Part shown: positions 36,321 to 45,254 of the stretch, piece by piece
How the letters are laid out: each line of letters opens with the position of its first letter
How positions within the stretch are numbered: the stretch's first letter is position 1
Assembly (NCBI RefSeq): GCF_014284175.1
Contig: NZ_JACOGA010000025.1
Coordinates: 1 to 60,803 of the forward strand
Length of the DNA stretch: 60,803 nucleotides
DNA from: Affinundibacterium flavidum
GTDB lineage: Bacteria > Pseudomonadota > Gammaproteobacteria > Burkholderiales > Burkholderiaceae_D
Direction of reading: 5' to 3'
The notes under the pieces: generated by a model
What the model was told of the DNA's origin: nothing
The model's database searches: none
What the model saw: the letters and a program-made list of their open reading frames with translations, nothing else
Translations under genes and position numbers: made by a program

Positions 36321-38447
36321 ATGCTCAAGCTATTTGGTTTGTCTAAAATAAAGTGCGTGCGCTGTGATCATGAGAATCCGGCGAGCACAGATTTTTGCGC
36401 GCAATGTGGATTGCAATTGGGGAGCCCTGCGCACCAGGCCATCATGCGCCAACAACATTGGTTGCCGGCGGATGACGAAGTGGCGCTGTTTTTCTCTTTA
36501 CGCTCTATCAGTAAGTTGACGCAAAGCGCTTTCCAAATCCCTGCGCGGGCACGGGCTTTTGTTTTGCAAAATGGACGTAGCCTGGAGTTGTTTGCGGGAG
36601 ATTACGATGTCGCAGGTTTACAGCGTAAGACGCACGCTTTAGATCAAGAGAATCCCTTACAAATTTTGATCACGCGCTCTTTACCTTTTGCCTTGCACTT
36701 CGCAATAGAAGGCTTACATACGAGTGAATTTTTGCCGGTAAAAGTCAGCTGTTTAATGCGTATCAAAATTGAGCATGCGGAACAATTTGCACGACATTTT
36801 ATGGGCGTCGCGGGCAGCTTGACGACCCGTCAGTTAGAAGAATTATTGCAGCCTATGTTGCAGCAAACTATGCAAGTTTGGCTTAGTACGCAAAGCCTGC
36901 GCGCAATCCAGGATCAGGCGATTTTGCACCAGCAATTTAATGAACATTTGTTGACGGGTATGAATCAGCAATTGGGCAATTATGGATTTGCCGCGACTGA
37001 AATCACGACGCAAGAAATTCGTCATGAAAAGTTATCTGCCGAACGCGAAAAACTCAGCGAGCAAACTACTTTGAAGGGTTTGCAGCTCGATGCGCAGCAA
37101 CAGCAGGTAGAGCAAGGCAAGCTTGCCGATGCCGCGTATAGCGAACGTGAATGGCAAAGAATTAGTAAGCAAGAAGAGCAGGTCAGACTGCGTTATCGAC
37201 ATGAAGAAATGCGTCAGCAATTTGGCAAAGATTTGGGCTGGCTGTATTTGCAGGGTGAACATGACAAAGCCAAGAAACGCCTGAGCCGCGCTAAGTTGCA
37301 GCAAGATGAGGCCGAGCGTTTACAAACCATACGTTTGCGTGAATTAGATTTGTATGCGCAAGTCGCCGAAGCCGCAACGCGCCAGCAAGCGCTAGACCGT
37401 GGTGCAGCAGAAACCATACACGCGCTTGAACACACGTTAAAGAATCAATCCGAACAACGTCAGAATGAAGCGGATCAATGGTTGCATCTAAGGACTTTGG
37501 CGCGCATCAAAATGCGTTCTGAATCTGAATTGGCGCAATTACATAGTCAGCAAGCAGCACAATTATTGCAACAAGAAATCGCCCAGCGAATTCAAAAAAA
37601 TCAATTGCAACACGAGATTGCGCAGTCGTATTTGATTGCTGATCAACATGAGCAACAACAAGTGGCGCAGTGTGCCACACAAGCGCAACGTGAACAAAAA
37701 CTGCGGCAGCAACAAGCAGAGCAAGAGCTGGAAGATGAGCGTCAAAAAAATCGCTTGATCGCGATCAGTCTGGAAACTGAAGTCAGAGCGCGCGAATTTC
37801 AGCGTATGCAAGATTGGGAGCAAGAATTACATCAACAACGCCAACGTGATCTGCAACGTGAAGCGCGGATCAAAGATGTCGATACCGATTTGCAAGTCGC
37901 ACAAACGCGCGATCAATTACTGAGTCTGCAAAGGCAAGAAGAACACGCACGCGCATTGGCGCAGCAAGAGAAACTATTACGCACCATAGAAGCACATGGA
38001 CGCTTTGAACAGCAGGCGCAAGACCGGCAACTGCAAGTGGTACAAGCAGAGCGAGATCATCAATTGTCTTTAGCAAAAGCGGAAATCGAACGTATGAGTG
38101 CGATTGCCAACTTTAGCGAAACCGGCAAAATCGCTACTGTCGAAGCTGCCAATGCAAATGCCTTGGCAGACATCATGAAATTGCAGACGCAGGCGAGTAT
38201 GAGTGCAGAGCAAATTTTGGCTACACAAGCCGGGCAATCTGCCCATGCAGCGCAGGCGATGAGTGCGATGGCGCAGATACAGCAAGGCATGAGCTTAGAA
38301 CACGCGATGAAAATGCTGCAAGAACGTTTGAATGACGAGCGCGAACAAAGAGAAGCAGATCTGCAAAGACGACATCAGATTGATTTGACGTTGGCGCAGG
38401 GACTTGGACAGCAACGCAGTGCCTGGCAATTTGGTGGGCAAAAATGA
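36321..38447 (+). CDS. Zinc-ribbon / SPFH-like / coiled-coil protein
   Basis: This roughly 708-residue protein has three parts. An N-terminal zinc ribbon (CVRCDHENP...FCAQCG) covers about 14-35. A region to about 240 resembles SPFH/band-7 domains (for example IPARARAFVLQNGRSLELF). A very long Gln/Glu/Arg-rich coiled coil then runs to the end. There is no signal peptide or clear membrane segment. The ATG at 36321 has GGAG seven bases upstream; an ATG at 36309 has only a weak site. SPFH proteins form oligomeric membrane-associated assemblies. The gene is followed 340 bases later by a Ser/Thr kinase on the same strand. The pair may be a signalling module (inference); no specific function is known to me. 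Confidence 0.7.
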   Translation: MLKLFGLSKIKCVRCDHENPASTDFCAQCGLQLGSPAHQAIMRQQHWLPADDEVALFFSLRSISKLTQSAFQIPARARAFVLQNGRSLELFAGDYDVAGLQRKTHALDQENPLQILITRSLPFALHFAIEGLHTSEFLPVKVSCLMRIKIEHAEQFARHFMGVAGSLTTRQLEELLQPMLQQTMQVWLSTQSLRAIQDQAILHQQFNEHLLTGMNQQLGNYGFAATEITTQEIRHEKLSAEREKLSEQTTLKGLQLDAQQQQVEQGKLADAAYSEREWQRISKQEEQVRLRYRHEEMRQQFGKDLGWLYLQGEHDKAKKRLSRAKLQQDEAERLQTIRLRELDLYAQVAEAATRQQALDRGAAETIHALEHTLKNQSEQRQNEADQWLHLRTLARIKMRSESELAQLHSQQAAQLLQQEIAQRIQKNQLQHEIAQSYLIADQHEQQQVAQCATQAQREQKLRQQQAEQELEDERQKNRLIAISLETEVRAREFQRMQDWEQELHQQRQRDLQREARIKDVDTDLQVAQTRDQLLSLQRQEEHARALAQQEKLLRTIEAHGRFEQQAQDRQLQVVQAERDHQLSLAKAEIERMSAIANFSETGKIATVEAANANALADIMKLQTQASMSAEQILATQAGQSAHAAQAMSAMAQIQQGMSLEHAMKMLQERLNDEREQREADLQRRHQIDLTLAQGLGQQRSAWQFGGQK

Positions 38448-38480
38448 AGTCGTAGTTGAGTTGAAACTAAGCTCTGCTGT

Positions 38481-38748
38481 CATAGGTATCTACATACGTA
38501 TCTACACAAGTCGAGATTGGGATAAAACTCCCTCTCCCGCAGGCGGGAGAGGGTTGGGGTGAGGGAAGTTCAGGTTGACGAAATGCTGATTGAATGTCGT
38601 TCGTTTTATTCAGAATGTACAGATGCAATATCATTTCACCTGTCAGCCTTCCCTCGTCACTAATCTAGTATTTGCAACTGGTCGCTTGCGGGAGAAGGGC
38701 GTATGTGTGTAAGTTTTTTGAGCTATTGAACTTGTGTAGATACCTATG
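38481..38748. repeat. REP-like element flanked by inverted repeats
   Basis: CATAGGTATCTAC...ACACAAG (38481-38510, with an internal duplicated TATCTAC) pairs with CTTGTGTAGATACCTATG (38731-38748). Between them lies CCCTCTCCCGCAGGCGGGAGAGGG (38529-38552, a perfect hairpin) followed by TTGGGGTGAGGG, a motif common in proteobacterial intergenic repeats. This accounts for most of the gap between the SPFH-like and kinase genes. Confidence 0.65.
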
Positions 38749-38789
38749 CGCCAGTGTGAAAATGATGTCGCTCATTTTTAGTTAAAATC

Positions 38790-40214
38790 ATGCAAAAGCC
38801 TTTACAAAAAATTCGAGAATTGCGTGATCTGTTGAATGAGGGCTTACTCAGTCAGCACGAGTTTGAGCAAAGAAAAAACGCCATCCTCGATAATGAATTT
38901 GCACCGAATGGCCGATTGAGTGCGAATCTAAACCAAGAGGCATCGGGCGATGACACTGATCTGGGGTTTATTGCCGGGCAAGAAATTGGAGCGCAGTCTA
39001 AGCGTTACAAGTTGGAGCGCCTGCTCGGCCAGGGCGGGATGGGACAAGTCTGGCAAGTTACTGATCTCGCTACACAAGCCGCCTTAGGGCACAGCGAAAA
39101 ATTAGCACTAAAAATCCTACCGGCACAACTTAGTCAAAGTACCTTGCACACACGCTTGCTGATTGAAGAAGCTTCTTTAGTGCGCAAGCTCGCGCATGAA
39201 CATATTGTCCGCGTGTATGACTGGGGACGGGATCCGGCGACCAATAGTTATTTCATAATGATGGAATATTTAGATGGTGAAGATCTCGATAGTTATCTGC
39301 GCAAACATCAGCGCTGTACATGGCCGCAAGTACTGCAAATGCTGCTACCAGTTGCACATGCCTTGCACTATGCGTGGGATAAACACAAACTAGTACATAG
39401 AGATTTAAAACCCAGCAACTTACTGTTAACCAAGCAAGGTCAGGTCAAGTTGCTCGATTTTGGAATCTCAGCACGTTTGGTGCGTATGCATAATCAAACC
39501 AATTCTGGTGCACATACTTCAGGGCTAGCCAATGATCGTTCTCCCCATGCAGGGACAGCCGGTTATCGCGCACCGGAAGCCGGCAATCAGTCTGCGCAGT
39601 TCACGCCTGCTTTAGATGTGTATGCCATGGCGGTCATGATTTATCAGTTATTAGAAGGTGTCTTGCCGTTTGGTGAATATCGTCATCCGCAGCAACAGGC
39701 CAAACAAGCGGCAGGCTTAAATGCGGCGCAATGGCGAGTTTTGCAAAGTGGCTTTGCATACGCCGTCAGCGAGCGGCCGGATAGTGCATTGGCCTTGTTA
39801 GAAGCGATGTCGGCATCCATGAATCTTCTGCAGGTTCAGCAAACCAAGCAGACGGATGCCGTACTGCGCACCGAGGTGATAGCTTCCCAATCGCCACTCG
39901 ATCTCGCAGCACAACAGCGGGCAGAGCAAAGGCGTTTGCGCAAAGAGTGGGAATCGCAGAGGCGGCAGCAAGCATCCGCCGCCTTGCACGCACTGGTCGA
40001 AAAACAAAAACGCCTGCGCGACGTTGAGCGTTTGGAGCAATTGGGACAATTGGAGCGACGTAAGAAGGCGGAGAAATTACGTCCATCACCAACCACTCCG
40101 GGCGAGAACTCACAAACAGAATCTCTAGACCGGGTACAGGTCAGCAATGTCAGCTGGGAAGATGCACAGCGCTATTTGGCAGGACTTAGTCAAGAGCGCG
40201 GTCAGCCCCTCTGA
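38790..40214 (+). CDS. SHOCT-domain Ser/Thr kinase ending in a truncated FGE domain
   Basis: This 474-residue Hanks-type kinase begins with a SHOCT-like motif (LRDLLNEGLLSQHEFEQRKNA, about 10-31). The kinase domain (about 72-335) is complete: glycine loop LLGQGGMGQVW, catalytic Lys in LALKIL, HRDLKPSNLL, DFGIS and APE. A basic coiled coil follows (about 370-440). The last residues, VSNVSWEDAQRYLAGLSQ, match the opening of formylglycine-generating-enzyme (SUMF1/FGE) domains, but the frame stops where the rest of that domain should begin. Fused kinase-FGE proteins are known, so this looks like a shortened version. No transmembrane segment is visible. It lies behind the SPFH-like gene. Confidence 0.85.
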   Translation: MQKPLQKIRELRDLLNEGLLSQHEFEQRKNAILDNEFAPNGRLSANLNQEASGDDTDLGFIAGQEIGAQSKRYKLERLLGQGGMGQVWQVTDLATQAALGHSEKLALKILPAQLSQSTLHTRLLIEEASLVRKLAHEHIVRVYDWGRDPATNSYFIMMEYLDGEDLDSYLRKHQRCTWPQVLQMLLPVAHALHYAWDKHKLVHRDLKPSNLLLTKQGQVKLLDFGISARLVRMHNQTNSGAHTSGLANDRSPHAGTAGYRAPEAGNQSAQFTPALDVYAMAVMIYQLLEGVLPFGEYRHPQQQAKQAAGLNAAQWRVLQSGFAYAVSERPDSALALLEAMSASMNLLQVQQTKQTDAVLRTEVIASQSPLDLAAQQRAEQRRLRKEWESQRRQQASAALHALVEKQKRLRDVERLEQLGQLERRKKAEKLRPSPTTPGENSQTESLDRVQVSNVSWEDAQRYLAGLSQERGQPL

Positions 40215-40242
40215 TTGTTGTAGGCATTGCAGTTCATATCGA

Positions 40243-41454
40243 TCAACGTCGGCTGGCAGCAATCGCAGCGAAAAACAGCAAGCAAGAAATGACGGAAAAT
40301 AGAAACACTACCGTCAAGGCGGGCAGCGCAGCGTTATTTGTTTCCATCAACAATGCCAACAGCAAAGGGCCAGCCGCTTTCGCTACCAGTGCAGGGCCAG
40401 AGATAGCACCTGAAATCGCACCATAATTTTCTGATCCGAATAAGGCGTGGGGAATCGTGCCACGTACTATCGTCATGATCCCATTGCTTAATCCATACAG
40501 CAGACAAAACAGTCCAACGATCCAGGCTTGCTGACCAAAGAACAGTAAAACGAGTAGTGCCGCTGGTAATGCCGAGAACGCAAATTTGCCGACACTCTGT
40601 GGTAAGAGATGACGCGCGAAAGTCATTTCAGCGATACGGCCAGCGACTTGTACGGGACCTATCCACGCCGCTAGCGTGACTGCTAATACTGCACTATGTC
40701 CATCGCGTACTAGGAGCGAAATTAAATGCACGGAGAGTGCGGAGAAAATAAAACTATTCGCGGCAAACGCCAATGCTAATTTCCAAAAGGCGCGATGTTG
40801 TAGCGCTTCTTTTAAACTGAGATCGGTCTTACTGCTTGTTTGTTGTTGTGCGGTTTTAGAGGCGGGGTTGGGTGTTGACTCTGCAGTGCGGCGTGGATTT
40901 AATTGCGTATGCAAAGGAAAGCAAATAAATAATTGAAGTGCTGCATAGAACAGCAAAATTTCACGCCAATTCCAGTGATGGCTTAACTGCAAAGTGAGCG
41001 GCCAAAATATCGTACTGGCAAAGCCGGCAAATAGCGTCAATGTGGAAATCGCACGACGGCTATCGGCCATAAATTCTTGAATGATGGTGGTGAAGGCGGC
41101 TTCATACAGCGTTAATGCCATCGACACCCCGAGTACTGACCATGCCAGAAAATACATCCACATTGTATGGCTGCTACTGAGCATCCACAAGCCTAAGGCG
41201 CATACGACAGAACCACTACTCATTACCAGTCGGCCACCGCGTTTATCCAGAAAAGCGCCAACTGGACGGGCGATCATTCCGGCGACTAACAGACTCCAGG
41301 AAAACGCACCAAAAATCATTTCAGGATGCCAACCCGTGTCTTTTTGGATAGCCGGTGCAAGAATGGTGAAGGTGTAATACAACATGCCCCAAGACAGAAT
41401 TTGCGTGACCGCGAGTATGCCTATGGTTTTGTAGCGAGAAGGGTGCTTAAACAT
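40243..41454 (-). CDS. MFS transporter
   Basis: This 403-residue major facilitator protein has about 12 hydrophobic helices. The RPVGAFLDKRGGRLVM segment between helices 2 and 3 is the conserved MFS cytoplasmic loop. It should act as an inner-membrane antiporter or symporter for a small organic compound. It lies 90 bases behind a marR gene on the same strand, so it is probably controlled by that regulator and may export its ligand. It converges on the kinase gene with 28 bases between stops. Confidence 0.9.
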   Translation of the reverse strand: MFKHPSRYKTIGILAVTQILSWGMLYYTFTILAPAIQKDTGWHPEMIFGAFSWSLLVAGMIARPVGAFLDKRGGRLVMSSGSVVCALGLWMLSSSHTMWMYFLAWSVLGVSMALTLYEAAFTTIIQEFMADSRRAISTLTLFAGFASTIFWPLTLQLSHHWNWREILLFYAALQLFICFPLHTQLNPRRTAESTPNPASKTAQQQTSSKTDLSLKEALQHRAFWKLALAFAANSFIFSALSVHLISLLVRDGHSAVLAVTLAAWIGPVQVAGRIAEMTFARHLLPQSVGKFAFSALPAALLVLLFFGQQAWIVGLFCLLYGLSNGIMTIVRGTIPHALFGSENYGAISGAISGPALVAKAAGPLLLALLMETNNAALPALTVVFLFSVISCLLFFAAIAASRR

Positions 41455-41544
41455 CGTATCCTGAGTCTGTTGCGCAAAGTGTGGCGGACGTGCGCTTGAA
41501 GTCGTTCGAAGTCGCCCAAAGGGGAGATCGTTTGCAAAGAAATG

Positions 41545-42003
41545 CTAATTGGTACTATCGCTATTTCCAACAAAAGGATTTTGGCGCAAGGCATCAATCA
41601 AAATGTGTAAAGATTCGGCGAGCTGGGCGTGTTTGTCTTCGGGAATTAAATTAAAGACTTGCGCCGCGTGGGCGTTCAAGGCATTTTCCAATTTCTCGGC
41701 GCGTACCCGGCCTAGCGGTGTCAGGCTCAGTTGTACACTGCGTTTATCTTGCTCGTTAGGGAGTTTCGATACCACACCATCGCTGACTAGCGATTCAACT
41801 GCGCGACTGATCCAAGCTTTATCCAGCGATAAACGTTCGACTAAGGCTTGCTGGGTAATCCCGTCGACGCGTAATAATTCGGTCAACACATGACATTGCA
41901 CGTTTGACGCGCCATCGACACAAGCAGTCTGAGCCCGCTGCGAACGCACAAACAAACGGCTGACTTCTCGTACCAGTGAGCCGGAGGAATCTAAGGCTTG
42001 CAT
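41545..42003 (-). CDS. MarR-family transcriptional regulator
   Basis: This 152-residue winged-helix regulator has recognition-helix region SLDKAWISRAVESLVSDGVV and wing KLPNEQDKRSVQLSLTPLG. MarR proteins are dimers that release DNA on binding small phenolic or other ligands. Two palindromes of the form TTGT-N5-ACAA lie directly upstream, and an MFS transporter gene follows, the usual autoregulated efflux arrangement. Confidence 0.92.
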   Translation of the reverse strand: MQALDSSGSLVREVSRLFVRSQRAQTACVDGASNVQCHVLTELLRVDGITQQALVERLSLDKAWISRAVESLVSDGVVSKLPNEQDKRSVQLSLTPLGRVRAEKLENALNAHAAQVFNLIPEDKHAQLAESLHILIDALRQNPFVGNSDSTN

Positions 42004-42018
42004 AGTGAAATGAATTTA

Positions 42019-42073
42019 GTTGTGACTGACAACCAAATCATAGACCGATGATTTTTCGTTGTCAATCACAACG
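42019..42073. promoter_or_regulatory. Two palindromic MarR operators
   Basis: GTTGT-GACTG-ACAAC (42019-42033) and CGTTGT-CAATC-ACAACG (42057-42073) lie 16 and 54 bases upstream of the marR start. They share TTGT-N5-ACAA, with centres 39 bases apart. This fits autorepression by a MarR dimer at each site. Confidence 0.8.
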
Positions 42074-42303
42074 ATTTAAATATATGTCAACAGGCCCTAA
42101 GCTTGCGTATGCGTTGTGCTTGTGGCTTAAGGCTGTGCCGGCACGAATTTTCCATAGGCAATTTGTAAGTAAATCTCTCTTCTGCAATGCTTTGATACAA
42201 GCAGTCCGCTCAGATTGAGGTATCCTTGCGGACTTCCAAGAAGTTTCGACGAAATTTCCATGTGCAGTTTTCACCATTAGCTAAGCAATTTGAATCAGAA
42301 CGC

Positions 42304-43155
42304 ATGAAGTTGTACACAAACGCAAGAGAGCGCGAGCTAGACGAACAGGGTGTTATTTTTATCCAGCTAAGGATCAGGCCACGCCGTCTGATCGCGATCT
42401 CGCTTGTCTTGCTGATGCATGCCTTATTTTTCTACTTGATGTTGAAAATCCGGGCGGATATTCAAAATGGCAAACCGGTAGGCGGACCCATGGTGTTTAT
42501 CATGGAGAAACTCAAGCAAGTCAAAAAAGGCGAGCCTCTTCCCAAAAAACAGGTAGTGAAGTCGCAGCCAGTAAAATCCAGTCCGTCCAAGAGATCAATC
42601 ACGACACCGCCCAATCCGAATGCGATTGTTGACCCCAATCTCGTAGTCGAGCCGCCAAAAAAATACGAAGATGTGCCCGATATGGCCGCCATGCTGAATG
42701 CCGCACGTGAGCGCCGCCAACAAGCCGAGGCGACAGCGGCTGCCGAGAATCGCGCCGCTGAGCAAGGACAGCGCGGCTTAAGCGCGCAGCAAATTGCAGA
42801 AGCCAATGTGCGTCGTAGTATGCAGCAAGCTAGCGGTCAGGACGGTACCAGCGGGGTGTTCCAAATTGTCAGTAAGAGTGTGCGAGTTGGAACCTTCACT
42901 TTCCGTGGTTGGAAGGTAAATACCAATGGCTGGAAGCAAACTATAGAAGTCGATGCCGGCCTTGGTGGCAATTTGGATCTGGCAATGGTACGCAAGATGA
43001 TAGAGATTATCCGCACCCATTACAAAGGCGATTTCCGTTGGGAATCGAACCGTCTCGGTCGCGTGGTCAATTTGTCGGCACGGGTTGAAGACAGCGCCGA
43101 ACTCGAAGCATTTATGCTGGAAGAATTCCCAGAATTCGCGAAGCCTAAACGCTAG
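42304..43155 (+). CDS. TonB-like single-pass membrane protein of unknown role
   Basis: This roughly 283-residue protein has a basic N-terminus, one membrane helix (RLIAISLVLLMHALFFYLML, about 29-48), a Pro/Lys-rich periplasmic linker, a coiled segment (about 145-190), and a C-terminal globular domain. The layout resembles TonB/TolA-type energy transducers, but the C-terminal domain does not show the TonB motif. The ATG at 42304 is preferred; the frame is open back to a TTG at 42226. No exbB/exbD genes are nearby. The function is unassigned. Confidence 0.65.
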   Translation: MKLYTNARERELDEQGVIFIQLRIRPRRLIAISLVLLMHALFFYLMLKIRADIQNGKPVGGPMVFIMEKLKQVKKGEPLPKKQVVKSQPVKSSPSKRSITTPPNPNAIVDPNLVVEPPKKYEDVPDMAAMLNAARERRQQAEATAAAENRAAEQGQRGLSAQQIAEANVRRSMQQASGQDGTSGVFQIVSKSVRVGTFTFRGWKVNTNGWKQTIEVDAGLGGNLDLAMVRKMIEIIRTHYKGDFRWESNRLGRVVNLSARVEDSAELEAFMLEEFPEFAKPKR

Positions 43156-43207
43156 GTCTGACCGTTCGAGCCCGAGGCCTTCATGCTTGCCGAGTTGGCG
43201 TACTGGC

Positions 43208-44008
43208 CTACACCGAGGTTTCCGCGTGCACGACCACAGACATCATACTGATGGAACCCATCACCAACTCATCGCACAGTATCTCGATTTGATCGTTGGC
43301 GTTAGCCGCGCCTAACACGTAGAGCAAAGGTAAATAATGCTCGACTGTGGGCACCGATAATTCGGCGCTTTGTCCAAATTGCTGATAGTTGACTACTGCT
43401 GCAAAGTCACGTTGTTCAATTGCAGTACGGATCGCATTATTAAAATTATGCGCCCATTCAAACCCGCTATTATTTCCACTCGCACGTGGATCGAGACGGC
43501 GTAAGTTGTGAACCACATTTCCACTGGCGATGATCATCACACCTTCATCTCGCAAGGCTGCCAGCTTTTGCCCCAATGCATAATGGAAGGCTTCGTCTTC
43601 ATTTAAATTTAAGCTCAACTGCACGATAGGCACATCGGCATCGGGATACATTTTTACCAAAACTGACCAGGTGCCGTGATCCAATCCCCAGCTATGATCT
43701 TGATGCACAGCCAATGGTGCCAGCATGTCCGCGACCCGCTGTGCGAGTACGGGATCTCCGGGTGCCGGATATTGCATGGCGAATAGCGCAGGTGGAAATC
43801 CACCAAAATCATGTATTGTTTTCGGCTGCGTCATGGCGGTAACAGCGACTGCCGAAGTCATCCAGTGCGCCGAAATCATCAGTATCGCCTTAGGCTTGCC
43901 AAAGCCTTGTCCCAGAGTTTGCCATGCTCGCGTGAACTGATTGTCCTCCAGCGCATTCATAGGGCTACCATGACCGAGGAAGATGGCGGGTTGTGGGCGT
44001 GCAGACAT
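43208..44008 (-). CDS. DODA-type extradiol ring-cleavage dioxygenase
   Basis: This 266-residue class III extradiol dioxygenase of the YgiD/4,5-DOPA dioxygenase type has metal-binding and catalytic histidines in FLGHGSPMNA, ISAHWMTS, WGLDHGTWSVL and SGNVVHNLR. The family opens catechol rings with Zn or Fe(II). It lies 30 bases behind a racemase gene on the same strand and may be co-transcribed. The native substrate is unknown. Confidence 0.9.
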   Translation of the reverse strand: MSARPQPAIFLGHGSPMNALEDNQFTRAWQTLGQGFGKPKAILMISAHWMTSAVAVTAMTQPKTIHDFGGFPPALFAMQYPAPGDPVLAQRVADMLAPLAVHQDHSWGLDHGTWSVLVKMYPDADVPIVQLSLNLNEDEAFHYALGQKLAALRDEGVMIIASGNVVHNLRRLDPRASGNNSGFEWAHNFNNAIRTAIEQRDFAAVVNYQQFGQSAELSVPTVEHYLPLLYVLGAANANDQIEILCDELVMGSISMMSVVVHAETSV

Positions 44009-44038
44009 GACGACTCCAGATCGAAAATGATTAAGTAT

Positions 44039-44740
44039 TTACGTATTGTCGCGCAAAGCCCATTCGGCTGCAGCATGTGCGTGTAAAGCCGTGGTGTCGA
44101 ATAAAGGCACACTCGCGTGCTCCGCCTGCACCAGCAATGAAATCTCGGTACAGCCCAGAATAATCGCTTGCGCACCCTGTTGCACCAGATCGTTCATGAT
44201 GCGGATGTAATCTTGTTGCGAGGATGTAAGGATCGTTCCCAGGCAAAGTTCTTCGTAGATGATGCGATGTACGATATCTCTATCGCTTGCATCGGGAGTC
44301 AGGACTTGAAGGCCATGCTGGCTTTGTAAGCGATCTTTATAAAATGCTTGTTCCATCGTAAAGCGAGTGCCGAGCAAGCCGACTTTGTGTAAGCCTTGTG
44401 CTTTGATCTCGTTGGCAGTTGGGTCGGCAATATGCAACAAGGGAATCTTCACCGCAGCTTCAATCGCGCCCGCAACTTTGTGCATGGTGTTCGTACACAA
44501 GATCAGCATGTCGGCACCAGCACGTTCTAGGCTTTGCGCTGTCTCGGCTAAGATCTTGCCAGCTTGATCCCAGTCGCCACTGCGTTGCAGGGCTTCAATT
44601 TCATGAAAGTCCACGCTATAGATAATCACTTTGGCCGAATGCAGACCACCGAGATGTTGCTTCACAGTTTGATTAATTTGACGATAATAAGGAATCGTCG
44701 ATTCCCAACTCATGCCACCGATTAAGCCTAGGGTTTTCAT
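44039..44740 (-). CDS. Aspartate/glutamate racemase family protein
   Basis: This 233-residue cofactor-independent racemase has the N-terminal LGLIGGMSWEST motif. The two catalytic cysteines lie in ILCTNTMHK and ILGCTEIS. It is probably an aspartate racemase of the YgeA type; the racemised amino acid cannot be read from sequence. The ATG at 44740 has GGAAAG seven bases upstream; an ATG at 44746 is two codons earlier. Confidence 0.9.
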   Translation of the reverse strand: MKTLGLIGGMSWESTIPYYRQINQTVKQHLGGLHSAKVIIYSVDFHEIEALQRSGDWDQAGKILAETAQSLERAGADMLILCTNTMHKVAGAIEAAVKIPLLHIADPTANEIKAQGLHKVGLLGTRFTMEQAFYKDRLQSQHGLQVLTPDASDRDIVHRIIYEELCLGTILTSSQQDYIRIMNDLVQQGAQAIILGCTEISLLVQAEHASVPLFDTTALHAHAAAEWALRDNT

Positions 44741-44763
44741 CCGCATACTTTCCGAATTCTTTT

Positions 44764-45246
44764 TTAACGCAGGGACAGCGTTTTCTTGATGATCTTATCG
44801 AGCTCAGTCGCAGCAGCTTCCGGCGGTAAAATATGTAGTTCTACTTTCTTGGGATTCTTGCCCCACACTACTTGTACTAATTTTCCAGCCGGTAGTTTAG
44901 GATGTCCGCGCACTTTATTTTTATCCCGCTCAAAGCTCATGATTTCTTTAGAGCCGTTGACTTGATAGATCGCGAACTTTCCATCGTCGGCGATACTAAA
45001 TTCTGTGCATTGACATAGATGACGTTTTTCGAAATACAGAAATTTGAAACTGTGATCGCTATGCCAGCGTCCCGCTACATTGATCTGTCGTGATTCTTGA
45101 AGGTGATAGCCGTGTCCGAGATCTTTATCGGTTTGGGTTAAGACCTGCGCTTGAAGTGGAATTGCAGTGCAAACCATCACAAGCAAACTAGCGATGAATG
45201 TACTGTACCGTGTATGTTGTCGTTGTGACGTGAGCTGTGTGATCAT
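44764..45246 (-). CDS. Secreted protein of unknown function
   Basis: This 160-residue protein has an N-terminal signal peptide (hydrophobic FIASLLVMVCTAIPL, then QAQ). The mature part is basic, has a CQC pair near residue 80, and contains VVWGKNPKKVELHI. It is probably periplasmic. I do not recognise the family. It lies on the same strand as, and just upstream of, the racemase gene. Confidence 0.6.
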   Translation of the reverse strand: MITQLTSQRQHTRYSTFIASLLVMVCTAIPLQAQVLTQTDKDLGHGYHLQESRQINVAGRWHSDHSFKFLYFEKRHLCQCTEFSIADDGKFAIYQVNGSKEIMSFERDKNKVRGHPKLPAGKLVQVVWGKNPKKVELHILPPEAAATELDKIIKKTLSLR

Positions 45247-45254
45247 AGGTTGGA

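Noticed and set aside
38790..40214. Possible diversity-generating retroelement target, because FGE-type domains are sometimes diversified.
   Set aside because: No reverse transcriptase or template repeat is visible nearby, and the FGE domain is missing.
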